NCBI GenBank assembly: GCA_026395935.1
Contig: JAPLXT010000118.1
Span: 1-5,760 of the forward strand
Reading direction: 5' to 3'
Origin: Candidatus Nomurabacteria bacterium
GTDB taxonomy: Bacteria > Patescibacteriota > Minisyncoccia > Phycocordibacterales > UBA9973
DNA: 5,760 bases
Under the pieces are notes generated by a model, which worked only from the letters and a program-made list of their open reading frames with translations, had not been told where the DNA came from and did not search any database. Position numbers and translations under genes: made by a program. Of this stretch, positions 1 through 5,760 are shown piece by piece (position 1 is the first letter of the stretch; each line of letters opens with the position of its first letter).

Positions 1-284
1 GGTGAAATATAAAAGTATATTTTTTCTTTTGAATTCGTCTTGGCTGTTTCTATAAGATTCTTCGATAAATCAGAAGCCACTACATTTGCCCCAACATGAG
101 CAAATACATTAGCAAAATACCCATGCCCGCAAGCCAAGTCATAAACCTGTTCCCCTTTCTTCAAATCAAGCACGCGCAAAAGGTTAGGCAAAATAACCTT
201 TGCCTGATAGCTTTCATCATTCTTCAATAATTCATCATACCAGCTCGCAACCTTATTCCACGAGGTGTCTTTGTTATTTTGCAT
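1..284 (-). CDS. Class I SAM-dependent methyltransferase, N-terminal part (runs off the left edge)
   Basis: The 94 visible residues start at the ATG at 284 and stay open to the window edge. Residues 9-17 (WNKVASWYD) resemble the lead-in helix of many small class I methyltransferases. Residues 47-57 (VYDLACGHGYF) are motif I, the glycine-rich SAM-binding loop, with D49, G53 and G55. Residues 66-74 (ANVVASDLS) form the second strand, whose acidic residue D72 normally contacts the SAM ribose. The enzyme should therefore transfer a methyl group from SAM, but the substrate-determining C-terminal half is missing, so small molecule, RNA or protein targets cannot be told apart. The start lies 16 bases after the stop of the 557-residue zinc-module gene, with no separate promoter and no Shine-Dalgarno sequence visible, so the two are probably co-transcribed. 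The fold assignment is firm; the function within the family is open. Confidence 0.88.
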   Translation of the reverse strand, partial: MQNNKDTSWNKVASWYDELLKNDESYQAKVILPNLLRVLDLKKGEQVYDLACGHGYFANVFAHVGANVVASDLSKNLIETAKTNSKEKIYFYIS

Positions 285-300
285 TTAAATTTTTATATTA

Positions 301-1974
301 TTAATAGACTTCCTGTTGATAACACTTCTCACAATAAACAATCTCTGGTCTATCTGGTGAATATGAAGTTTCAAATTCATTCTTACATCCTTCTTTCATA
401 CAAGAACGATGCCAGAGTTTACGAGGAGGACGAAGGGCTATTCTTTCTAGATAACGACAATTAGGACATTTTCTGGGTATTGGAATCTTTAGTCTCTTAT
501 ATATTTCTAATTCTTGATCTACTATATTAAAATTTCTATCACAAGATAAACATTGTATTATTTCTTTCGTAATATCATCCTTTGTGTCTAAAATAGAGTC
601 TGGTAAATCTTCTGTTTTGATAGTTTCTTCTCCTTTTCTTATTTTTATATCATCTTGCCAGTTAAAATCATTCTTTAATGCTTCCTCTTTAGTGATAGGC
701 ATATATACTTGTCCTTGAGTTTCATTATAACCAAACGGAGATAGTAAAGACGGAAAGAATTCCCCATATTCTCCTGTTTTCTTCATGTGTTCTATTATTT
801 TTTCTTTGAGTTCTATGTATTCTTCTTTAGAATATTGTTTGTTTATAATACAATAATTAGATTTTTTAAGACCTATACAACCAAATAGATTTTGAGAATT
901 ATGAACAGAATCACAGTACTCAATGAATGAATTGTCATAACTTAAATGAGAAAATTTTATGTTTGAAGAATTAGTAATTGCGTGTGATTCATAAATAAGT
1001 TCAGAAATACCTATTCCTGTGTTATGAGCATCCATAATTTCTTTTCCAATAACTACAATAGAATTACTTACCTCTTCTGAATCGAAAGCGTCATATACAT
1101 TTCTACAATTCTTAGAGTTAGCAATAACATCTCCTGTTACATTTACAGCAGAAATAATCTGAGCATATTTATGAAAAGCTTTCTCTTTGATAATTTTAAG
1201 CCAAGATAATTTTAGTGATTCTCTTGTTTTAAAAGAGTCTAATTTCAAGTTGTTTATTTTGTTTGAGTATTCCTCTTTAGTTAGCTGTTGATTCTCAAAA
1301 ACGTATTTTTTATTTCTAAGGTTATAAGACAAGAAACAATTCTGACAATTAATACAGTCAAAACAGTAATAACAATCAATAGAATTTTTAGCTAATAAAC
1401 AATATTGGCAATTGTAACATCCATTTGAAGAAACACATTCATACAACATGACACCTCCATCTGTACACATATTGGAATCAGCAGAATCTTTTATTTTACT
1501 CCAACATTGACTAAGATGTAGTGAATTTTCGCAATCAAAACATTCATATGATAAAAAAAGATTCTTATTGTCACCAGAATGATTAGTATAATCAGAATTA
1601 ATTGAATTTTTATTTAATAAAGCTAGTCTTGGAACTTTTAGTTGAAGCTCTTTAAATTGCTCAAAAAATGACCTAGAAAAATCAAATTCACATCCAAATG
1701 ACTTTTCATCCCATCCATCACCCCACCAACATTTTTGACAATAAATTTTATGAGGAGAATCTGGATGATACATTGTAACAGTTGATTTCCCGCATAAATT
1801 ACAGTCTCTTCTATATAAAGTTCTTTCGTTTCTCCAAGCGTATTTTCTTTGATTTCTACAGTCTAAACAGAATGTTGGGGCAGGAACTTTCATTTTCTCA
1901 TAAAACAAAAAATCATCCGACTCAATAATGAAGTCCTTCTTACAATTCTGACAGGTCTTAACCTCATTTTTCAT
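301..1974 (-). CDS. Uncharacterised protein with two terminal eight-cysteine zinc-binding modules
   Basis: This 557-residue protein has no function I can name. Its ends are homologous. Residues 8-82 carry C8-x2-C11, C36-x2-C39, C58-x2-C61 and C79-x2-C82. Residues 475-551 carry C475-x2-C478, C503-x2-C506, C525-x4-C530 and C548-x2-C551. Gaps between pairs are the same in both copies (24, 18, 17), and matching text includes K-hydrophobic-P-x-P before the second pair and YSPDRPEIVYCEKC against YHPDSPHKIYCQKC. Each module should bind about two Zn ions as zinc ribbons or treble clefs. Between them, residues 139-240 and about 290-396 look like two copies of one domain; the first is very rich in C-x-x-C and NC/SC pairs, the second has lost most cysteines. 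No signal peptide or membrane segment is seen, so it is probably cytoplasmic. The ATG at 1974 is preceded by an in-frame stop and a candidate promoter. Nucleic-acid or protein binding is possible but unproven. Confidence 0.85.
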   Translation of the reverse strand: MKNEVKTCQNCKKDFIIESDDFLFYEKMKVPAPTFCLDCRNQRKYAWRNERTLYRRDCNLCGKSTVTMYHPDSPHKIYCQKCWWGDGWDEKSFGCEFDFSRSFFEQFKELQLKVPRLALLNKNSINSDYTNHSGDNKNLFLSYECFDCENSLHLSQCWSKIKDSADSNMCTDGGVMLYECVSSNGCYNCQYCLLAKNSIDCYYCFDCINCQNCFLSYNLRNKKYVFENQQLTKEEYSNKINNLKLDSFKTRESLKLSWLKIIKEKAFHKYAQIISAVNVTGDVIANSKNCRNVYDAFDSEEVSNSIVVIGKEIMDAHNTGIGISELIYESHAITNSSNIKFSHLSYDNSFIEYCDSVHNSQNLFGCIGLKKSNYCIINKQYSKEEYIELKEKIIEHMKKTGEYGEFFPSLLSPFGYNETQGQVYMPITKEEALKNDFNWQDDIKIRKGEETIKTEDLPDSILDTKDDITKEIIQCLSCDRNFNIVDQELEIYKRLKIPIPRKCPNCRYLERIALRPPRKLWHRSCMKEGCKNEFETSYSPDRPEIVYCEKCYQQEVY

Positions 1975-1982
1975 ATATATAA

Positions 1983-2011
1983 ATAATACACTAAATCATA
2001 ACTTTATTCAA
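1983..2011 (-). promoter_or_regulatory. Candidate sigma70-type promoter for the 557-residue zinc-module gene
   Basis: Read on the minus strand, TTGAAT (2011-2006) and TATTAT (1988-1983) are separated by 17 bases. They match the consensus at 4 of 6 and 5 of 6 positions. The predicted transcription start is near 1976, which leaves a leader of only about two bases before the ATG at 1974, so the mRNA may be leaderless. AT-rich DNA produces such matches easily, but the spacing is ideal and the site is correctly placed between the genes. Confidence 0.42.
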
Positions 2012-2017
2012 TTGAGC

Positions 2018-2063
2018 AGATTTTTACATTTTTGTGACGGCCGTCACAAAAATGTAAAAATCT
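2018..2063. repeat. Perfect 46-bp palindrome
   Basis: Bases 2018-2040 are the exact reverse complement of 2041-2063, with no mismatch and no spacer; the symmetry breaks at 2017/2064. The centre is GTGACGGCCGTCAC, unusually GC-rich for this DNA, with T-rich sequence to its left and A-rich sequence to its right. As RNA it would form a stem of about 21 bp with a GGCC loop. U runs come before the GC core and A runs after it, and no U tract follows the stem, which is the reverse of a standard intrinsic terminator. It lies 28 bases past the stop of the LTD protein gene and 43 bases before the next ATG. It could be an operator, a transcript-end hairpin of unusual type, or a small mobile or repeated palindromic element. 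Confidence 0.97.
2033..2048. promoter_or_regulatory. CRP/FNR-type operator-like site
   Basis: The core reads TGTGA, six bases, then TCACA, which is the classical half-site pair and spacing recognised by CRP-family dimers. It is centred at 2040.5, about 64 bases upstream of the start site predicted for the zinc-module gene; CRP class I activation sites typically centre near -61.5. The match is exact, but it sits inside a longer perfect palindrome that a CRP dimer would not need, and no CRP-like regulator gene is in view. Regulation is therefore a hypothesis. Confidence 0.35.
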
Positions 2064-2091
2064 TAAAATTATCCCTATCTGGATACTTATA

Positions 2092-3558
2092 TTATTCAAT
2101 TATCGTCATATCACTAGCAGAAATCCCTTTTTCTACATAATCAGGAATTTCATTCTTACGACGAATTAAAAATATACAGAGAAGTCCTATCGCTATAATC
2201 CCAGCAAGTCCTAAATAAATCAGAGTTTTATTATTGAGTTCATTTTCCACACTGCCTGCACTGGCACCCAAGTCATTCAAATTTATAACATCCGGAGAAT
2301 TGGATATACTGGAAGCTTGATCGCTCGCTACAATATCAGCCTTCACTATATTACCTTGTGAATTACTGGCAGAATAATTTTTTGTAGAATATGTTTTCTG
2401 TTTTGGATAAGTAGCAAAAACTTGCCCCGAAGTATCTATAATAGAAATAGAACTCAAATCGTTAAAATCAAAACCTGTGATTTTCGGTGAAAATTTTAGT
2501 TTTTTATTTGGTAGTATTACCATTCCTTCAGGAATTAAGAATGAATGAACGCTACCTTTCAATATCCATTTATTTAGGGACATTTCATAACTAGAATTAT
2601 TCTCTATCTCTACAAATGGATCAGTATAAGTCCCCACTGAACTTATACTAACTCCAGATGGAATAACTTTTATCGTAAGTCTATCAGTCGCATCAGGTTT
2701 AGTATCAAAAATAGAATCAGAATAAGAAAGAGTAAGTACATACTCCCCTGGATAATCATAAACATAACTAAACGGATCTGATAAAGATAATTGCTTTTGC
2801 ATCCCATCCCCAAAATTCCAAACAAATTTGCCTAAGATTATTTTCTCTTTATTAAGCCCTGTTGTACTGTGGTCTATACTAAAAGGAACGCCGGCGGTGA
2901 CAATTTTCGGGGCGATAATTTTGGTAACTATTTTGTAAATTACTGGTGTATTATTTTTAACAGAAATAGGATCAACTATTTCATCTACTGGATTATCAGT
3001 ACTATTGTCTAATGAATTATCAGAGGGATTATTATTAGAAGAATTTGCTGTTCCGGGAGTAGGGGTTAATTCTTCGAGGTCACCACTTAGTGAATTACCA
3101 TTACCATTAGCACCATCTGATGTTGTATAAGTGACGGAATCAAGTGGGGAATTTTTATCACCATTGTTTATAGAAACTGTTCCCTCTCCACCCTTACTTA
3201 AGTTAGGTAAACTAAAATCTGATGAAGAAAAAATAATTATAGAACTACCCCATTTAGAAATAAATGAGGAAATCTGTGATTTAGAAACAATAATACCGTA
3301 CTCACCCTTATGTAAATATTGTGAATTAGAATAACTACTTATTCCATGATTTGATTCTGTTGAATCCCCTACTAAAAGTTTAATTTTTGTAACATCAACA
3401 TCACTACTATCTGGATTATAAATTTCAACCCAATCAATATCTGTCCCATCTAAATCATACATTATCTCAGTAATCTCAAGACCAGCATGCGCTAAATTCA
3501 CACAAGAAAAAAACATAACAATGAAAACTACAGAATATTTTATTCTTTTTATACTCAT
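2092..3558 (-). CDS. Exported, C-terminally anchored surface protein with LTD, PKD and second LTD-like domains
   Basis: Residues 1-25 form a signal peptide (basic start, hydrophobic VVFIVMFFSCV, likely cleavage after AHA). Residues 27-170 are a lamin-tail domain (LTD), with LEITEIMYD and the typical DWVEIYNP at 42-49. An Asn/Ser/Asp-rich linker follows at about 171-192. Residues 205-298 are a PKD-type immunoglobulin-like domain, with WNFGDG (247-252) and YPGEYVLTL (269-277). Residues 303-385 look like a second, more diverged LTD (DPFVEIEN, then NKWILKG). A Ser/Asn-rich spacer leads to a membrane helix at 445-465, followed by RRK and a 20-residue cytoplasmic tail. The bulk should face outward as an adhesion or structural protein; no catalytic residues are evident. 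The ATG is six bases after the ATPase stop, so the pair is likely co-transcribed and perhaps translationally coupled. The domain layout is clear; the ligand is unknown. Confidence 0.88.
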   Translation of the reverse strand: MSIKRIKYSVVFIVMFFSCVNLAHAGLEITEIMYDLDGTDIDWVEIYNPDSSDVDVTKIKLLVGDSTESNHGISSYSNSQYLHKGEYGIIVSKSQISSFISKWGSSIIIFSSSDFSLPNLSKGGEGTVSINNGDKNSPLDSVTYTTSDGANGNGNSLSGDLEELTPTPGTANSSNNNPSDNSLDNSTDNPVDEIVDPISVKNNTPVIYKIVTKIIAPKIVTAGVPFSIDHSTTGLNKEKIILGKFVWNFGDGMQKQLSLSDPFSYVYDYPGEYVLTLSYSDSIFDTKPDATDRLTIKVIPSGVSISSVGTYTDPFVEIENNSSYEMSLNKWILKGSVHSFLIPEGMVILPNKKLKFSPKITGFDFNDLSSISIIDTSGQVFATYPKQKTYSTKNYSASNSQGNIVKADIVASDQASSISNSPDVINLNDLGASAGSVENELNNKTLIYLGLAGIIAIGLLCIFLIRRKNEIPDYVEKGISASDMTIIE

Positions 3559-3564
3559 AAAAAT

Positions 3565-5676
3565 TTATTCTAAAACTTTTCTTAAAACATCTTCCGGAAC
3601 TTCTTTTTTAGTTTTACGTTTCTGCCAAGAATCTCCACTGGTCTTTACTTCTGGCTCAGAAATTTTTTCCTCTACTTTAATTATAACTGGCTCAACTTTT
3701 TTTACTTCTGGTTCTGGAATTCTTTCCTCTACTTTAATTACTACTGGTTCTTCTTTTTTAGCTTCATGATTATGATTTGCTGTCTTCAGAAGTAAATCCT
3801 TAAGTGATGCCTTCTTCTCTTCAGAGGCTTCCTTTACAGGTGCTATATACTCATTCTTAATTCCTTTTGGAACTTCATGTTTAAGTGATGAAAGCGACAT
3901 AGGAGCTGGAATATTTTTCTCTACTTCTTTCGCTTCTATTTTATTATTAGACATTTCACCCTTATTATTTATACCAATCTTTTGCAGTAAACCTTTTAAA
4001 AGCGGAGATGGGCCTGTATGTTTTCTCTCTCCTTTTACAAAATGGTTATTATGATCTGAGTGATTATTATTGTAATTTGGAACATTTTGCTTTGTCTGTT
4101 CTTTATTCTTTGAAACTCTAAAATTTTTATCAGTCACCCCAAATTCAATACCTAAAGCTGCAAGTGGCGCAGTAGAAACCTTTTCTTCCTGTCTAGATGA
4201 CCTTGAAGCTATGAATCCAGTAGCGGGCTTCAACTCACCGCTTTTAATCTTAAACATACATTCCTTACAATATACGGGCCTGCCTTCTTGAGGCTCAAAA
4301 GGCACCATTGTAACCTTTCCGCAATTTGAACAATCAGCTTTATATTTCGCTTCACCTTCTCCTACTTGAAGCATTCCACTCCACTTCAAAATCTCATCTT
4401 CAACTTCTTTACGAGGGCGAGTATAAAGCTTGCGAGATAATTCTATAATTTTTTCTTTGACACCTTTTGCCAAATCTATCTTCATAGGTGGAAGAGTTGT
4501 AGCAGAAAATGGACGACTAGTTACGCCATCAATCATTAACTTCACATATATATTGTAGTTAGGTAAATTCACTAAATCTTGAGCGGTGAATTCAGGCTCA
4601 AACTCTTTCTCTAGAAATTCTGCATCATCACCTCCGACGCGGAATATGATCATAGTCCCGACGTTGCCAAAGACTGCGTCACGAACTTTTGAACCATCTT
4701 TATTCTCAAGCTGAGCTGTGTATTGGTGAGCGACAGTAAGATTGAGACGATATTTACGAGCTTCTGAAAGAATATTTGCAAAGGCATCTGTCGCAAAGTT
4801 TTGGAATTCATCGACATATAAATAGAAATCTTTACGTTCATCCTCAGGTATACGCACACGCTCCATGGCTGCAAGTTGAATCTTGGTAATAATCATACCA
4901 CCCAAAAGCGCAGAATTATCTTCACCGACACGCCCCTTGGAAACGTTCACTAGGAAAATTTTCCCTTCGTTCATTATTTTAAAGATATCAATAGTGGATT
5001 TAGACTGACCGACAACATTACGAATAATAGAAGTCGATAGGAATTGCCCGACTTTATTTTGAATCGGAGCGATAGCTTCATTTCTAAACTGTTCACGCCA
5101 TTGCTCATACTCATGAACCCAGAAAGCCTTCACAACAGGATCCTTTAAATTACCTATTATCATCTGACGATAATCTTTGTCCACAAGCAAACGAGGAATA
5201 CCTAGAAGTGTAGTCCCTGGAGTGTCGAGTAAAGCTAAAATGGCATTATTTAAAATGTATTCCATTCTTGAACTCCAAGCATTGGCCCAAATCTTTGTAA
5301 AAATTCCCATTAGCCCTGAAGCTACCAAGTGCTTGTACTTCGGATCATCAAGCTGAATGACATTAAAACCAATATGAAAATCAGAATCAGCTGGGTTGAA
5401 ATAGATAACATCCTTAGCTCGATGCTCTGGAATAAGGTGGAGAATTTCTTCTACTGTTTCTCCGTGAGGGTCCACCACGCAGACGCCTTCGCCGTTTTGA
5501 ATATTTTGGACTATTAGGTTAGATAGGAGTACAGACTTACCAGTACCTGATTTACCAAGTACATACATATGCTGACGACGGTCCTTACGTTTTATACCAA
5601 AGACAGTATTACTACTACGAAAGTTCGTTTTACCAAAATAAGTAATGTCTCGATTTTGTGGAATTTCTGTTTCCAT
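3565..5676 (-). CDS. HerA/VirD4-type IV secretion coupling ATPase with zinc module and long disordered tail
   Basis: This is a RecA-fold motor ATPase of the coupling protein/HerA group, known for moving DNA or protein substrates across membranes. Walker A is GKSGTGKS (41-48), followed by VVDPHGE (67-73), a hallmark of this group. Walker B is FYLYVDE (284-290, D289 E290), followed by FQNFA and the SEARKYRLNL / HQY segment (304-319) seen in TraG/TraD/VirD4 C-terminal domains. After the motor (about 30-400) comes a zinc module, C449-x2-C452-x17-C470-x2-C473. Residues from about 490 on are low complexity: an Asn/His-rich patch (532-546), Lys/Glu-rich linkers, a tandem repeat (643-678), and a likely helical end VPEDVLRKVLE. 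There are no N-terminal transmembrane helices, unlike classical VirD4, so membrane attachment would need a partner. An in-frame TAA six bases upstream supports the start. It is followed at six bases by the surface-protein gene. The motor family is firm; the substrate is unknown. Confidence 0.93.
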   Translation of the reverse strand: METEIPQNRDITYFGKTNFRSSNTVFGIKRKDRRQHMYVLGKSGTGKSVLLSNLIVQNIQNGEGVCVVDPHGETVEEILHLIPEHRAKDVIYFNPADSDFHIGFNVIQLDDPKYKHLVASGLMGIFTKIWANAWSSRMEYILNNAILALLDTPGTTLLGIPRLLVDKDYRQMIIGNLKDPVVKAFWVHEYEQWREQFRNEAIAPIQNKVGQFLSTSIIRNVVGQSKSTIDIFKIMNEGKIFLVNVSKGRVGEDNSALLGGMIITKIQLAAMERVRIPEDERKDFYLYVDEFQNFATDAFANILSEARKYRLNLTVAHQYTAQLENKDGSKVRDAVFGNVGTMIIFRVGGDDAEFLEKEFEPEFTAQDLVNLPNYNIYVKLMIDGVTSRPFSATTLPPMKIDLAKGVKEKIIELSRKLYTRPRKEVEDEILKWSGMLQVGEGEAKYKADCSNCGKVTMVPFEPQEGRPVYCKECMFKIKSGELKPATGFIASRSSRQEEKVSTAPLAALGIEFGVTDKNFRVSKNKEQTKQNVPNYNNNHSDHNNHFVKGERKHTGPSPLLKGLLQKIGINNKGEMSNNKIEAKEVEKNIPAPMSLSSLKHEVPKGIKNEYIAPVKEASEEKKASLKDLLLKTANHNHEAKKEEPVVIKVEERIPEPEVKKVEPVIIKVEEKISEPEVKTSGDSWQKRKTKKEVPEDVLRKVLE
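3643..3750 (-). repeat. Tandem 57-bp coding repeat in the ATPase tail
   Basis: Two adjacent units with a 19-residue period encode EPVVIKVEERIPEPEVKK (643-660) and EPVIIKVEEKISEPEVK (662-678). The DNA copies are also nearly identical: CCTCTACTTTAATTA on the plus strand recurs at 3669 and 3726, 57 bases apart. This suggests a recent in-frame duplication in a charged, probably extended linker that could vary in copy number between strains. Confidence 0.85.
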
Positions 5677-5687
5677 ATATTAGCTAT

Positions 5688-5716
5688 AGTATACCTTTAT
5701 TCTTTAAAATATAAAA
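5688..5716 (-). promoter_or_regulatory. Weak candidate promoter for the ATPase gene
   Basis: On the minus strand, TATACT (5693-5688) is a good -10 box (5 of 6). The hexamer 17 bases upstream, TTTTAT (5716-5711), is a poor -35. The predicted start near 5681 would leave a leader of about five bases with no ribosome binding site. A better -35-like TTGTCA lies at 5741-5736 but is too far away to pair with this -10. The gene may instead be read from a promoter beyond the right edge. Confidence 0.25.
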
Positions 5717-5760
5717 GAGCACAGTGTTGAGTTATTGACAAAATTATTTCCAAGATGTAA

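Noticed and set aside
279..464. Plus-strand 61-codon open frame
   Set aside because: It is antisense to the conserved C-terminal zinc module of the 557-residue protein and the start of the methyltransferase, with no recognisable domain or ribosome binding site.
2018..2075. Reading the palindrome as a standard rho-independent terminator for the surface-protein gene or as a bidirectional terminator
   Set aside because: The stem is strong, but no U tract follows it in the direction of transcription (the next minus-strand bases are GCTCAATTGA). The AT runs are in the wrong order, with U before and A after the GC core. A non-standard role in transcript ends remains possible.
3131..3334. Plus-strand 67-codon open frame over the surface-protein gene
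   Set aside because: It is antisense to the LTD domain coding region, with composition explained by the opposite strand.
3521..3769. Open 82-codon plus-strand frame rich in Ser, Thr and Gly with repeated text
   Set aside because: It lies antisense to the repeat-bearing end of the ATPase gene; its repetitiveness mirrors the coding repeat on the other strand, and it has no supporting start signal.
4650..4874. Minus-strand 74-codon open frame inside the ATPase gene
   Set aside because: It overlaps the Walker B region of the ATPase in another frame; the ATPase frame is clearly the coding one.
5329..5517. Plus-strand 62-codon open frame near the ATPase N-terminus
   Set aside because: It is antisense to the conserved VVDPHGE region of the ATPase and has no independent support.
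1..5760. CRISPR array, tRNA, rRNA or transposase gene
   Set aside because: No regularly spaced repeats, no tRNA-like cloverleaf or rRNA sequence and no transposase motifs were seen; the only tandem repeat is the two-unit coding repeat in the ATPase tail.

Overview
The window is AT-rich bacterial DNA. All supportable genes lie on the minus strand, so transcription runs from high to low coordinates. Three features suggest a member of the Candidate Phyla Radiation (Patescibacteria), probably Parcubacteria or a near relative: a HerA/VirD4-like ATPase carrying a CxxC zinc module, a lamin-tail/PKD surface protein, and an unnamed protein with cysteine-rich modules at both ends. The genes also lack clear Shine-Dalgarno sequences. 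The lineage is inferred from gene style, not from a marker gene. All three complete genes end in TAA and read through as full-length proteins under the standard bacterial code, so there is no sign of TGA recoding.

In order of transcription, 5760-5677 is a short upstream region with a weak candidate promoter. 5676-3565 encodes a 703-residue cytoplasmic ATPase of the type IV coupling protein/HerA group, with a zinc module and a long low-complexity tail. Only six bases later, 3558-2092 encodes a 488-residue exported, C-terminally anchored protein (signal peptide, LTD domain, PKD domain, second LTD-like domain, membrane anchor). These two look like one operon.

The 117-base gap at 2091-1975 holds the most striking non-coding feature: a perfect 46-bp palindrome (2018-2063). 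Its centre exactly matches the TGTGA-N6-TCACA consensus of CRP/FNR-type regulators, and a plausible promoter follows it. That promoter would drive 1974-301, a 557-residue protein with duplicated eight-cysteine modules at its two ends and a duplicated middle. Sixteen bases further on, 284-1 encodes the N-terminal 94 residues of a class I SAM-dependent methyltransferase, which continues beyond the window.

The ATPase and the surface protein may act together at the cell envelope, for example in DNA or protein movement. The ATPase and the 557-residue protein share a zinc-module signature with identical spacing, which suggests a common binding mode or family origin. Neither link is proven by the sequence.
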